Positions 7,361 to 15,738 are shown, counted from the stretch's first letter. The stretch is 29,705 nucleotides of DNA from JBMNOU01 sp050943215 (GCA_050943215.1 JBMNOU010000018.1:1-29705); one strand, 5' to 3'. The notes: generated by a model not told the origin, from the sequence alone. A program made the numbers and translations.

Positions 7361-8845
7361 ATGGGTGAAAGAAAAGCGTTAAAGCTAAATTACAGGATCA
7401 TCAGCTTGATACTCGCTGTGGCGCTCGTGCTAGGCGTGGCAGCGGTTCTAATATTCTATCGTAGAGGGTATTATCCCTCTTTTGCTGTGACCGGCGATGT
7501 AAAAAATACGATAAACATAGATTCTTCTTGTGATTTTGAAACATGCGCCATGCAAAGGGACGGCCGAAACTATACGTGCTTTTCCCTTTCGGACATCATT
7601 AATGAAGCCTCTCCATACTCGGCAAACAATACAATAGTGCTTCGGGGCAGCGACGGGCTGATAGCCGCGGTTGGCTCGGATAAGCTCGACGGTATGTATA
7701 TCACATTTACGCCTGAAAACGGATGGGAGATGATCAATATTTATCATCCGGCGAGCAGCAACATAAAGCAGCTGTCTGAGGTATGGGTTGTGGCCAGCAA
7801 CGAGGTCGCCGACATTTCGGTGAATATAATCACAGCCGATCAAAACGCCATATCTTATACTCCGGGGCAGTTTTTTATGTCCGAAACCGCGTTTGCTCCT
7901 GTTTTTCAGGGGCGGTCCGAAAAGGCGGGTGAAATAGGACGCTTTGACGTTGCCGTATATACGCAGCAGAGGTATAAAAAGATTTTGGATATCGTGCCAG
8001 ATGCGTCGGATGCATTGGTGATGGGAACTAAAGGACAGTATGTGTACGACATATCGCCCGGGCGGCTGATTATGATTGGCAACGATTTTTACTATCAGTT
8101 TTCGGACGGCAAGACAACGATGGAAAACGTACGCGGAATACTCATCAACCCGCCGGCTGCTTCTAATATGGACGCATATTTTGAGGCCGTTAACAACCTC
8201 TCTGCCGGCCAGCGCGTGATGGTAATTTTGATGGACGGGTTTGGATATCATCAATATACGTACGCAGCAGAAAATAAATATGCGCCGTACCTTGGATCGT
8301 TTGACCCAAGACAGTGTACCAGCGTATATAAGCCGGTTACGCATGCGGGCACCGCCGCAATACTGACCGGGCAGCCGCCGTCTGTCAATGGCATATACCA
8401 AAGGGGAATGATGGATTTAAAATCTACTGATATTTTTGAATATGTGGCAAAAGTGGGAAAGACATCTGTGTATATCGAAGGCGACATAAAACTGCTCAAC
8501 ACATCAATTAAACCAACGCTCAATGCAGATAGCAACAATAACGGATTTACCGACGACGAAGTGTTTGAGTCGGCAACAAAATCCATTTCATCGGGCGCAG
8601 ATTTTATATTTGCTCATTTTCACGGCATTGACGATATGGGGCACAACTACGGGGATACCGATGTGCGCACGATGGAGAAGATAAAAGAAATTGATGCTTA
8701 TATTGCGGCACTTGCTAAAAATTTCAGCGGAAGGATCATCATCACCGCTGACCATGGCATGCACGCTACGGCAGACGGGGGAAGCCATGGGCTGTTTCAC
8801 CATGAGGATATGATCGTCCCTTATTTTTCGTACCTGAATGACTGA
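7361..8845 (+). CDS. Membrane-anchored phosphodiesterase/nucleotide pyrophosphatase-like protein with N-terminal sensor-like domain
   Basis: 494 aa. One membrane helix (about 13-33) anchors an extracellular protein. Residues about 45-150 resemble the upstream molybdopterin-type domains (GSDGL at 96-100, a terminal EVWVVA strand). Residues about 285-494 form an alkaline-phosphatase-superfamily domain of the nucleotide pyrophosphatase/phosphodiesterase kind: metal-binding Asp292 in LMDGFG, probable nucleophile Thr327 in KPVTHAG, then ILTGQPPS, a D-D-x-GH motif (Asp424/425, His428), ADHG (Asp464, His465) and His477 in GSHG. Such enzymes cleave phosphodiesters or nucleotide pyrophosphates. In this operon it could release molybdopterin from its dinucleotide form outside the cell (inference). 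Its end overlaps the convergent ThiF-like gene by 25 nt. Confidence 0.75.
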   Translation: MGERKALKLNYRIISLILAVALVLGVAAVLIFYRRGYYPSFAVTGDVKNTINIDSSCDFETCAMQRDGRNYTCFSLSDIINEASPYSANNTIVLRGSDGLIAAVGSDKLDGMYITFTPENGWEMINIYHPASSNIKQLSEVWVVASNEVADISVNIITADQNAISYTPGQFFMSETAFAPVFQGRSEKAGEIGRFDVAVYTQQRYKKILDIVPDASDALVMGTKGQYVYDISPGRLIMIGNDFYYQFSDGKTTMENVRGILINPPAASNMDAYFEAVNNLSAGQRVMVILMDGFGYHQYTYAAENKYAPYLGSFDPRQCTSVYKPVTHAGTAAILTGQPPSVNGIYQRGMMDLKSTDIFEYVAKVGKTSVYIEGDIKLLNTSIKPTLNADSNNNGFTDDEVFESATKSISSGADFIFAHFHGIDDMGHNYGDTDVRTMEKIKEIDAYIAALAKNFSGRIIITADHGMHATADGGSHGLFHHEDMIVPYFSYLND

Positions 8846-9549
8846 TTGCCGCAAACCGGACAAGCAGCATCAAACTCTGCTGTAAGAGAGTCAAACATGC
8901 CGGCTATAAGGTCAATGTTGATAAGCCCTGGGCTGCTATTTAAGCCGAGCAGGATTTTAAGCGCCTGGGCAGCCATCAGCGAACCTACCACGCCGGCGCA
9001 CGCTCCGATCACACCGCGTTGCGGCAGCTCCGTGCCATCACCGAAAACGCAGGCCCGGCACGGCGTCTCATGGGGAATTACCGTTAGCACGTATCCTCCG
9101 AAAGAGCCGACCCCGCCGTCTACCATCGGTATGCCGAGCTTGACGCAGCTGGCGTTTACGGTGCGGCGCGTTTCGAAATTGTCGGCGCAGCAGAGCACGA
9201 TATCGGCTCTGCGCAATATATCTTTTGCGTTTTCTTTGCCAACGCGAAGGGTGCTAGCGGTTACAACCGTTTCGCTGTTGAACAAACGCAGCTTCTCGGC
9301 TGCCGAAACGGCTTTGTATCGGCCGATGTCCGCTTCGAAGTGCAGTATTTGTCGGTTGAGATTTGAGATATCTACCGTATCAGAATCGATGATATCAATA
9401 TGGCCCACACCCGCCGCGGCCAGGTAGTAAATAGCCGGGCTGCCAAGACCGCCGGCACCAATGACCGCCGCGCTGCTGCGGGACAGCTTTCTCTGCCCGC
9501 CTTCTCCGATCTCGGGCATCTCTATCTGCCTTTCATATCTTCGTATCAT
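8821..9549 (-). CDS. ThiF/MoeB/HesA-family E1-like adenylyltransferase
   Basis: 242 aa, ATG 9549-9547 with AAGGAAAG upstream. The adenylation fold is clear: GAGGLGSP at 31-38, YLAAAGVG, DSDTVDISNLNRQ at 56-67, and CADNFETRRTVN at 121-132. Two CxxC pairs (Cys164/167 and Cys230/233) form the structural zinc site. Such enzymes activate the C-terminal Gly-Gly of a small sulfur carrier: MoaD for molybdopterin or ThiS for thiamine. The MoaD/ThiS-like gene at 17686-17958 beside AOR is a natural partner, favouring a MoeB-type role. Sequence alone does not separate MoeB from ThiF. It is convergent with the riboswitch operon. Confidence 0.88.
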   Translation of the reverse strand: MIRRYERQIEMPEIGEGGQRKLSRSSAAVIGAGGLGSPAIYYLAAAGVGHIDIIDSDTVDISNLNRQILHFEADIGRYKAVSAAEKLRLFNSETVVTASTLRVGKENAKDILRRADIVLCCADNFETRRTVNASCVKLGIPMVDGGVGSFGGYVLTVIPHETPCRACVFGDGTELPQRGVIGACAGVVGSLMAAQALKILLGLNSSPGLINIDLIAGMFDSLTAEFDAACPVCGNQSFRYEK

Positions 9550-9800
9550 TATAATGATTCTTTCCTTAATATATATGATTATTTACTTTATTGTACCCAA
9601 ATACCATGCACAGAGCAATCTGCTAAAGCTCTGTTGCTTCCTGCAGAACATAAATATAGTTTACCACGGCGCAGCCGCGTTGTCACCGTACGCATTTTGC
9701 AAAATACATAATATACAATACTAAACCGTATTTTGCTACAAAAAAACAGATAATGACAGTGATTTAGTATACAATAGTAATCATAATAGTTTTGGATAAT

Positions 9801-9816
9801 AATTTGTATACAAATT
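9801..9816. promoter_or_regulatory. 16-bp operator-like palindrome AATTTGTATACAAATT
   Basis: This is a perfect palindrome upstream of the -35 element of the alcohol dehydrogenase/AOR operon. It is the longest of the GTATAC-centred sites in the window and shares the TTGTATACAA core with 809-820 and 943-954. Confidence 0.6.
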
Positions 9817-9829
9817 TTATGTTTTATTG

Positions 9830-9858
9830 TTGACACATAGAGAACGTTATTGTATACT
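9830..9858 (+). promoter_or_regulatory. Sigma-A promoter of the alcohol dehydrogenase-ABC-AOR cluster
   Basis: TTGACA (9830-9835), a 17-bp spacer and TATACT (9853-9858) make a near-consensus promoter. The -10 lies inside ATTGTATACTAA, another copy of the operator-like motif, as in the promoter at 905-933. The predicted start near 9865 leaves a leader of about 290 nt. Confidence 0.75.
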
Positions 9859-10000
9859 AAAACAGTAAATTGTGCACACAAATTTTCATAAACCAAAAGA
9901 TGAGATTAAATAAGTGTTTGTGATAGTGTATAATATCATTTATGGATTATAATCAAACGAAAGGCGCAGACAATTGGCGGAACAAAGCCAACAACATAAT

Positions 10001-10019
10001 GTATTGATTGAATCAATAC
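10001..10019. repeat. 19-bp palindrome in the alcohol dehydrogenase leader
   Basis: GTATTGATT and AATCAATAC are perfect 9-bp inverted arms around a single G. A one-base centre cannot form an RNA hairpin loop without losing pairs, so a protein-binding site is more likely than an attenuator. It lies about 140 nt inside the transcript from the 9830 promoter. Confidence 0.5.
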
Positions 10020-10156
10020 GAAACATTATAACCGGATCTTCGCTAAAGGTACAGAATTGTACAGGATTTTTGCCAAGTTTTTCAAAATGGTTATTATGAG
10101 TTATAAATCAGAACTATTTTCAATTGCATATATCATATAAGTAAAGGAGATTTGTC

Positions 10157-11317
10157 ATGTCTGTAAAGAGTTTTTCGTACAACATGCCCGTAAGAGTAGA
10201 GTTTGGAGAAGGCGCTGCCTCAAACGTTGCGAATGAGCTTTTGGCAATGGGATGTAAAAAGCCGCTTATCGTAACGGATAAAGGCGTCGTGGGCGCAGGG
10301 CTGCTTGCCCCCATTACTCAAGCGCTGGAAGAAGCAAAAGTGCCCGTTATCATTTTTGACGAGGTCGTAGGCAACCCTACCGACGTGATCGTAGAGAACG
10401 GCATCAAGATGTATTCCGACGAAAACTGCGATTCGCTTATCGCGGTAGGAGGGGGCAGCTCGATGGACTCGGCTAAAGCGATCGGGCTGGTCAAACTAAA
10501 CGGAGGAAACATCAGGGAATATGACGAGGATAACGGCCATACCCGCCGCGGGCCGAATGGTATACCTACGCTAATAACGATACCAACAACCGCAGGAACA
10601 GGCAGCGAAGTCACTCCTTTTGCGGTAATCACAGACACATCAAGACACTGGAAAATGAGCATAACCCCGGGATTCGCAAAGGTTGCGTTAATTGACCCTC
10701 TGATGACAGTCAGCATGCCCGGTTCGCTGGTTGCGGCCACAGGGATGGATGCGCTAACGCACGCGGTTGAGGCGTATATCACGAAGAACACAAATATCAT
10801 GAGCGATTTTATCAACCTTTATGCGATTGAGCTTATTGCAAGGTACCTTAGGCGTTCGTTTGCGAACGGCGCTGATGTTGAAGCCCGCGCTATGGTGCTG
10901 CTTGGCAATTCGATCGCCGGGATCGGTTTCCAGCAGGTGGGGCTTGGGTCGGTGCACGCTCTTGCGCATATACTCGGCGGCCAGCTAAATGTGCCGCATG
11001 GAGTGGGCAATGCAATGCTGCTGCCGTATGTGATGGAATTTAATATGCCGGCAAAGGCCGAGAAGCTGGCGGACATCGCTATCGCAATGGGAGAAAACGT
11101 AGAAGGCATGTCTGTTATCGATGCGGCTGAAAAGGCAGTTGCAGCTGTAAAAAGGCTCTCCGCGGATATTGGCATACCGAGACTTAGAGACGTTGGCTGC
11201 AAGGAAGAGGATTTCCCCAAATACGCAGAGCTCGCCTTAAAAGACGGCAATACCAACAACAACCCAAGGGAGACAAGCGTCAAGGATTATATCAATATCT
11301 ATAAGAAAGCTTATTAA
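10157..11317 (+). CDS. Iron-containing alcohol dehydrogenase (group III)
   Basis: 386 aa, the usual length, with ribosome site AAAGGAG. It interconverts a primary alcohol or diol with its aldehyde using NAD(P)H. The dinucleotide-binding GGGSSMD (98-104) and TTAGTGSE (144-151) motifs and the iron ligands Asp198, His202, His267 and His281 are all in place. It opens a cluster that includes an aldehyde:ferredoxin oxidoreductase, so alcohol to aldehyde to acid (or the reverse) is a plausible route. The substrate cannot be read from sequence. Confidence 0.93.
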   Translation: MSVKSFSYNMPVRVEFGEGAASNVANELLAMGCKKPLIVTDKGVVGAGLLAPITQALEEAKVPVIIFDEVVGNPTDVIVENGIKMYSDENCDSLIAVGGGSSMDSAKAIGLVKLNGGNIREYDEDNGHTRRGPNGIPTLITIPTTAGTGSEVTPFAVITDTSRHWKMSITPGFAKVALIDPLMTVSMPGSLVAATGMDALTHAVEAYITKNTNIMSDFINLYAIELIARYLRRSFANGADVEARAMVLLGNSIAGIGFQQVGLGSVHALAHILGGQLNVPHGVGNAMLLPYVMEFNMPAKAEKLADIAIAMGENVEGMSVIDAAEKAVAAVKRLSADIGIPRLRDVGCKEEDFPKYAELALKDGNTNNNPRETSVKDYINIYKKAY

Positions 11318-11350
11318 CATAAATTTCCCAAAAAATAAAAGGAGGAATTG

Positions 11351-12385
11351 ATGGTGAAAAAGAAAATCATTGTTTCGTTAATTGCTGTGATTCTCGTAAT
11401 GTGCTTCGTTTTGGCAGGCTGCGGTGCTCCCGCACCCGAAAAGGAAACAGCGGAATCGTCAACCACTACGGCGGATGTCGATACTCCAAAAGTGTCTGAT
11501 AAAGCACCCGAACCGGCAAAAGCGAAAGATCCGGCCGACATGAAATTCGGTGCTGTGCATATGTCTCTAGCAAATCCGCATTTCGTGCTTTGGAGCGAAG
11601 GGCTCAATGAAGTTATTAGTGAAAAAGGCGGCACATTGATAGAAGCCGATTCTCAGTTTGATCCGAATCTGCAGCTTCAGCAGGTGGAAGACATGATCCA
11701 GCAGCAATGCGACGTCATACTGATTAGCCCGGTAGATAGCCAGGGAATTCTGACGGCGATACAGTCTTGCGATAATGCGGGCATACCCGTGTTTATCATG
11801 GACGTTCGTGCTGCGGATGAAACCCTTGTAACCTGCACGGTTTGCACAGACAACGTAATGGCTGGCGAACTGCTCGCTCAGGCGATGGTTGATGAATGCG
11901 GCGAAGATATCAAAGCCGCGATAATCGATTTGTCCATCTCGGATACGGTCAGAAACAGAACGGAAGGTTTCTTCAACATTATGGATAAGTACCCGGGAGT
12001 CGAAGTTGTATGCAGACAGGATGCAGACCCGTCATCTGAAGCGGCACTGCCCGTGATGGAGAACTTCCTGCAGTCCAATCCGGAAATACAGGCAGTATTT
12101 TGCATCAACGACCTGCAGGGCCTAGGCGCTCTTGCGGCATGCGAAGCGGCACAAAGGACAGACATCAAGATCTTCAGCGTTGACGGACAGCAGATAGCGT
12201 ATCAGGAAATCGTAAAGGGAAAGAACTATATCGGAACCTCGGCTCAGTTCCCGTATGAAATGGGCAAGCTCGCAGCCGAACAGCTATACAAAATCGCCAA
12301 TGGCGAGTCCGTAGAAAAGATCATCTTCTACGAATCTAAATGGATCAATAAAGATATCGTCGAAGATTACATTGTGAAAGAATAA
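11351..12385 (+). CDS. Sugar-type ABC transporter substrate-binding lipoprotein
   Basis: 344 aa from ATG 11351, five bases after AGGAGG. The signal ends in VLAGC with a low-complexity Ala/Thr/Pro linker after the lipid cysteine. The mature part is a periplasmic-binding-protein type I fold of the RbsB family: NPHF near the start, LISPVDSQG near the hinge, TDNVMAGELLA, and FSVDGQQIAYQ near the C-terminus. It delivers a sugar or sugar-like ligand to the transporter encoded next. The unusual CTVCTDN segment in place of the common V-x-s/t-DN suggests a divergent ligand. Confidence 0.88.
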   Translation: MVKKKIIVSLIAVILVMCFVLAGCGAPAPEKETAESSTTTADVDTPKVSDKAPEPAKAKDPADMKFGAVHMSLANPHFVLWSEGLNEVISEKGGTLIEADSQFDPNLQLQQVEDMIQQQCDVILISPVDSQGILTAIQSCDNAGIPVFIMDVRAADETLVTCTVCTDNVMAGELLAQAMVDECGEDIKAAIIDLSISDTVRNRTEGFFNIMDKYPGVEVVCRQDADPSSEAALPVMENFLQSNPEIQAVFCINDLQGLGALAACEAAQRTDIKIFSVDGQQIAYQEIVKGKNYIGTSAQFPYEMGKLAAEQLYKIANGESVEKIIFYESKWINKDIVEDYIVKE

Positions 12386-12419
12386 CATCACTTAAGGGTT
12401 GTTTTCTGACACTCTGCCG

Positions 12420-12457
12420 GAAGTTTTGCAGGGATGTGCAGCTCCCTGCAAAACTTC
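12420..12457 (+). terminator. Strong intercistronic hairpin between binding protein and ATPase genes
   Basis: A perfect 15-bp stem (GAAGTTTTGCAGGGA at 12420-12434 with its complement at 12443-12457) encloses an 8-nt loop. No T-run follows, so it is not a canonical terminator. Hairpins here in binding-protein-dependent operons usually stabilise the upstream mRNA, or partly attenuate, so that the binding protein is made in excess. This function is inferred from position. Confidence 0.65.
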
Positions 12458-12523
12458 TACCCTAAAGAAATCATCAATATAATATACAGTGTATTTGAAA
12501 TAGTGCGGTAGGAGGTGAATTTT

Positions 12524-14026
12524 TTGGACAACAGCACTTTCTTGGAAATGAACCATATTTCCAAGTCATTTTTTGCAATCAAAGCGCTGGATGATGTGCA
12601 CCTGAGTGTCAGACGAGGCGAAGTGCATGCTTTGGTTGGCGAAAACGGCGCCGGCAAATCCACACTGATTAAAATACTCGGAGGGATTTATAAGGCGGAC
12701 AGCGGTGAGGTGTCCATCGAAGGCAAGAAGATTGACATCAACAGCATCAACATTGCAAAGCATGCTGGTATTAGCATTGTGCATCAGGAATTGTGTTTGG
12801 CAGCAAATATAACCGTTGCGGAAAATATATTTATGGGCGATATACCCAAAAAAGCGGGATGTTTTGTCGATTCGAAAAAGATGATAAACGATGCTCAGGC
12901 GATACTAGACAGCTATGGTCTTAACCTAAAACCGGAAGATCCTATATATAAGCTGACAGTTGCCCAGCAGCAGATGGTGGAGATCGCAAAAGCGATGTCG
13001 GTAGATTCAAAAATAGTCGTGCTCGACGAACCGACATCATCCCTTACGGAAAGGGAGGTTGCGAAGCTTTTTGAGGCGATAGAAAACATGAAGTCAAAAG
13101 GTGTCGCAATCATTTATATTTCCCACAGGCTTGAAGAGCTCGAAAAAATAGCTGACAGGGCTACTATACTAAGGGACGGGAAATATATTGAAACGTGCAT
13201 CATGAAAGAAGTGACCCCTGAATATTTGGTCAAAAGAATGGTGGGCAGAGAACTTATAGATATGTTTGATAAGCCCAACACACAGGTGGGAGATACAGTA
13301 CTAAAAGTCAAAGAAGTTTCTGTTGGAGAAAAAGTTAAAGAGGCATCATTTGAACTAAAGAGAGGAGAAATTCTCGGGTTTTACGGGTTGGTGGGGTCCG
13401 GAAGAACGGAACTGATGCAGGCAGTTTTCGGAATCACCAAAATGAAAACGGGCCATGTTTATCTTGAGGGCAAACCCGTCACAATCAATAACACTCGAGA
13501 AGCCATACAATATGGCATCTCTTTGGTCCCGGAAGACAGGAAATTGCAGGGCGCCATTTTAGGGCAGAGTATGGGATATAATATCACGTTAAGTGTGCTG
13601 AAAAAGTTTATTAAAGGATTCTCAGTCAATAGAAAAACCGAAAATCAGATTATTGGCCAATATTCAAAAAAACTTGATATCAAAGCTTCCTCTCAGGAGC
13701 AATTAGTCAGAAACTTAAGCGGCGGCAACCAGCAAAAAGTAATTGTGGCCAAATGGCTAGCGACCGAGCCCAAAATATTGATTATGGATGAGCCGACTAG
13801 AGGTATAGATGTGGGTGCGAAGAAGGAGGTTTACAAGATTATGTCTCAATTGGTTTCCGAAGGAGTCAGTATCATCATGGTGTCGTCGGAATTACCTGAG
13901 ATTATCAACATGAGCAACAGAGTTCTGGTCATGCGCGAAGGCGTCTTGGTAGGCGAAGTGAGCAAAGAAGACATGACGGAAGAAAATATCCTATTAAAAG
14001 CAACGGGAGGTAGCAATAATGGCTAA
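12524..14026 (+). CDS. Ribose-type ABC transporter double ATPase (RbsA/MglA family)
   Basis: 500 aa from TTG 12524, eight bases after GGAGG; a GTG at 12515 overlaps the ribosome site and is rejected. Two fused ATPase domains are present. The first has Walker A GENGAGKS, a VAQQQ signature in place of LSGGQ, and Walker B VVLDEP. The second has a degenerate P-loop (GLVGSGRTE), a full LSGGNQQ signature and ILIMDEP. This asymmetry is normal for the family. It overlaps the permease gene by 8 nt. Confidence 0.95.
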   Translation: MDNSTFLEMNHISKSFFAIKALDDVHLSVRRGEVHALVGENGAGKSTLIKILGGIYKADSGEVSIEGKKIDINSINIAKHAGISIVHQELCLAANITVAENIFMGDIPKKAGCFVDSKKMINDAQAILDSYGLNLKPEDPIYKLTVAQQQMVEIAKAMSVDSKIVVLDEPTSSLTEREVAKLFEAIENMKSKGVAIIYISHRLEELEKIADRATILRDGKYIETCIMKEVTPEYLVKRMVGRELIDMFDKPNTQVGDTVLKVKEVSVGEKVKEASFELKRGEILGFYGLVGSGRTELMQAVFGITKMKTGHVYLEGKPVTINNTREAIQYGISLVPEDRKLQGAILGQSMGYNITLSVLKKFIKGFSVNRKTENQIIGQYSKKLDIKASSQEQLVRNLSGGNQQKVIVAKWLATEPKILIMDEPTRGIDVGAKKEVYKIMSQLVSEGVSIIMVSSELPEIINMSNRVLVMREGVLVGEVSKEDMTEENILLKATGGSNNG

Positions 14027-14993
14027 CCAATCGAAAGGGGTTGCTTTCAGCAGAAACCCCATTGTTAAATTCGTAAAAACAAACCTTGCAATGCTAATTG
14101 GTCTTATCGTCATGTATATCATATTTGCGGTATGCAACGATAAGTTCTTTACGGTGAGCAATTTTATCAACGTGCTGCGGCAGATATCGATTAACTCTAT
14201 CGTTGCCTTTGGCATGACGTACGCGATACTTATCACTGGCATTGATTTATCGGTCGGATCAATCATGGCGGTCACCGGGTGCCTTTCGGTGCTGATGATC
14301 GTAAACGGCATATCGATTCCGATTGCGTTCGCGGCGGCGCTTGTTCTGGGTATTATCATAGGGTTCATCAACGGGTTTATCATTGCGAAAGGCCAGATGC
14401 CCGCCTTTATCGTAACGCTGGCGATGCTGACGATAGCAAGAGGCTCTGCGTACCTGATGACGGGAGGCAAACCGACCCGTATTAGCCTGCCGGCTTTTGA
14501 GAACATAGGTAACGGATATTTAGGGCCTATACCAATACCCGTTATTATTACGATCATCTGCCTTATATTAGCTTCGCTGCTGCTAAATAGGACGATTTTC
14601 GGCAGAAACGTCTATGCGATAGGCGGCAACCGTGAAGCGGCCAAATTTTCGGGCATCAATATCGACAAGGTGGAGATTGCCGTTTACGCAATTAGCGGTT
14701 TTCTCGCTTCGCTGGCCGGCGTTATCGTTGCAGCGAGACTGTCTTCTGCACAGCCTACAGCGGGTGAAGGGCAAGAGCTTGACGCGATTGCAGCAGTTGT
14801 GCTTGGAGGCACAAGCTTTTCAGGAGGCTACGGAAAAATTGGAGGTACGATGATCGGAGCACTGATCATTGGCTTTTTGAGTAACGGCCTTAATATGATA
14901 CAGGTCAATTTTTACTGGCAGCTCGTTGTCAAAGGAATCGTTATACTTGCGGCCGTTTATTTCGATACGTTCAAGAAGAGGAACAAAGCTTAA
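14019..14993 (+). CDS. Ribose-type ABC transporter permease (RbsC family)
   Basis: 324 aa with about eight to ten membrane helices. The family signatures ITGIDLSVGSIMAVTG near residues 68-83 and a C-terminal AIAAVVLGGTSFSGGYGKIGGT are present. It forms the membrane channel for the ATPase and binding protein encoded just upstream. The gene context (alcohol dehydrogenase, AOR) suggests the ligand feeds an aldehyde-producing pathway. Confidence 0.95.
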   Translation: MANQSKGVAFSRNPIVKFVKTNLAMLIGLIVMYIIFAVCNDKFFTVSNFINVLRQISINSIVAFGMTYAILITGIDLSVGSIMAVTGCLSVLMIVNGISIPIAFAAALVLGIIIGFINGFIIAKGQMPAFIVTLAMLTIARGSAYLMTGGKPTRISLPAFENIGNGYLGPIPIPVIITIICLILASLLLNRTIFGRNVYAIGGNREAAKFSGINIDKVEIAVYAISGFLASLAGVIVAARLSSAQPTAGEGQELDAIAAVVLGGTSFSGGYGKIGGTMIGALIIGFLSNGLNMIQVNFYWQLVVKGIVILAAVYFDTFKKRNKA

Positions 14994-15024
14994 AAAAACT
15001 AACATAAATAAGGAGTATTTGAAT

Positions 15025-15738
15025 ATGTATTGCTGTGGATTGTGCACAAAGAAAACTCCGTGCAATACGGAGCTTCAGATTAATTTGCCGGCGAACTGCC
15101 CATGCAGAGATGAGGGAATAAGGGATAATAGCAAGGAACAGTATGTTGGCGAAAACAAAAAGATTGCGGACGCGGCGGTTAGAGCCGAATATGAAGGGTA
15201 TTGCAAGAGGACCCGGATCGAAGAGATCATGGAATTTGCGGAACACATGGGATATAAGCATATAGGCATAGCACACTGCATCGGCCTTAAGGACGAAGCC
15301 GGGCTGGCGTATAAGATATTCAAGGCGAATGGCTTTGAGGTGGATACTGTAAGCTGCAAGGCCGGTACTTTCTCCAAAGAGGAATTGGGCCATGAGGCGT
15401 TTAGGATCAACAAGGAATGGGAAGGCGTATGCAACCCGATTGGGCAGGCGCTGTTTTTAGAAAAGGCGGGATGTGAGCTGGCCGTGGTCATGGGGCTGTG
15501 TGTTGGCCATGATACTCTGTTTTTAAAGAACTGCAATCTGCCGGTAACGTATTTGGTTGTAAAGGACAGGGTGCTTGGGCACAACCCGGTTCAGGCTCTC
15601 TATCTATCGACGTCATACCTAAGGGTCAAGCTGTTTCCGCCTACAAGACTGAAAGGGAATATCTCGGACTATCCGACTCAGCCGGCGCTGATCCATCCGG
15701 ATTGCCTGCCGGACGTACCACCAAAAGAGAAAAAGTAA
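15025..15738 (+). CDS. DUF1847 cysteine-rich protein
   Basis: 237 aa; ATG 15025 follows AAGGAG, and in-frame upstream starts lie in the permease gene. The N-terminus MYCCGLCTKKTPC is a dense cysteine cluster, followed by CPC near residues 25-27; further cysteines occur at HCIGL, SCKAG, VCNP, GCEL, GLCVGHD and NCNLP. This pattern is typical of the DUF1847 family, presumed to bind metal. The family has no established reaction that I know of. Its place between the permease and AOR suggests a redox or metal role in this cluster. Confidence 0.85.
   Translation: MYCCGLCTKKTPCNTELQINLPANCPCRDEGIRDNSKEQYVGENKKIADAAVRAEYEGYCKRTRIEEIMEFAEHMGYKHIGIAHCIGLKDEAGLAYKIFKANGFEVDTVSCKAGTFSKEELGHEAFRINKEWEGVCNPIGQALFLEKAGCELAVVMGLCVGHDTLFLKNCNLPVTYLVVKDRVLGHNPVQALYLSTSYLRVKLFPPTRLKGNISDYPTQPALIHPDCLPDVPPKEKK

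Larger units (their letters stand above)
9550..10156. other. Divergent intergenic region between ThiF/MoeB-like and alcohol dehydrogenase genes
   Basis: 607 bp, AT-rich, with no convincing gene. It holds operator-like palindromes (TAGTATACAATAG at 9765-9777, 9801-9816, a copy inside the promoter at 9848-9860, and TGTGCACA at 9871-9878), the sigma-A promoter at 9830-9858, and a leader of about 290 nt. The leader carries a 19-bp palindrome at 10001-10019 and a second TATAAT at 9929-9934 without a good -35. The plus-strand gene has ribosome site AAAGGAG before 10157. Confidence 0.7.

Noticed and set aside
7448..8401. Long minus-strand ORF (317 codons) opposite the phosphodiesterase gene
   Set aside because: It is the antisense shadow of a clearly recognisable gene. 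Its product is rich in Arg/His/Tyr with no domain.
1227..8845. Interpretation of the operon as a thiamine (YkoEDC-like) uptake system
   Set aside because: The S component is YkoE-like, but the leader is a Moco-type riboswitch and not a TPP riboswitch, and the partner genes are MobB-like and molybdopterin-domain proteins. Kept only as an alternative.
8846..9427. Plus-strand 193-codon ORF opposite the ThiF/MoeB-like gene
   Set aside because: Antisense to an enzyme gene with complete motifs; no ribosome site and no recognisable product.
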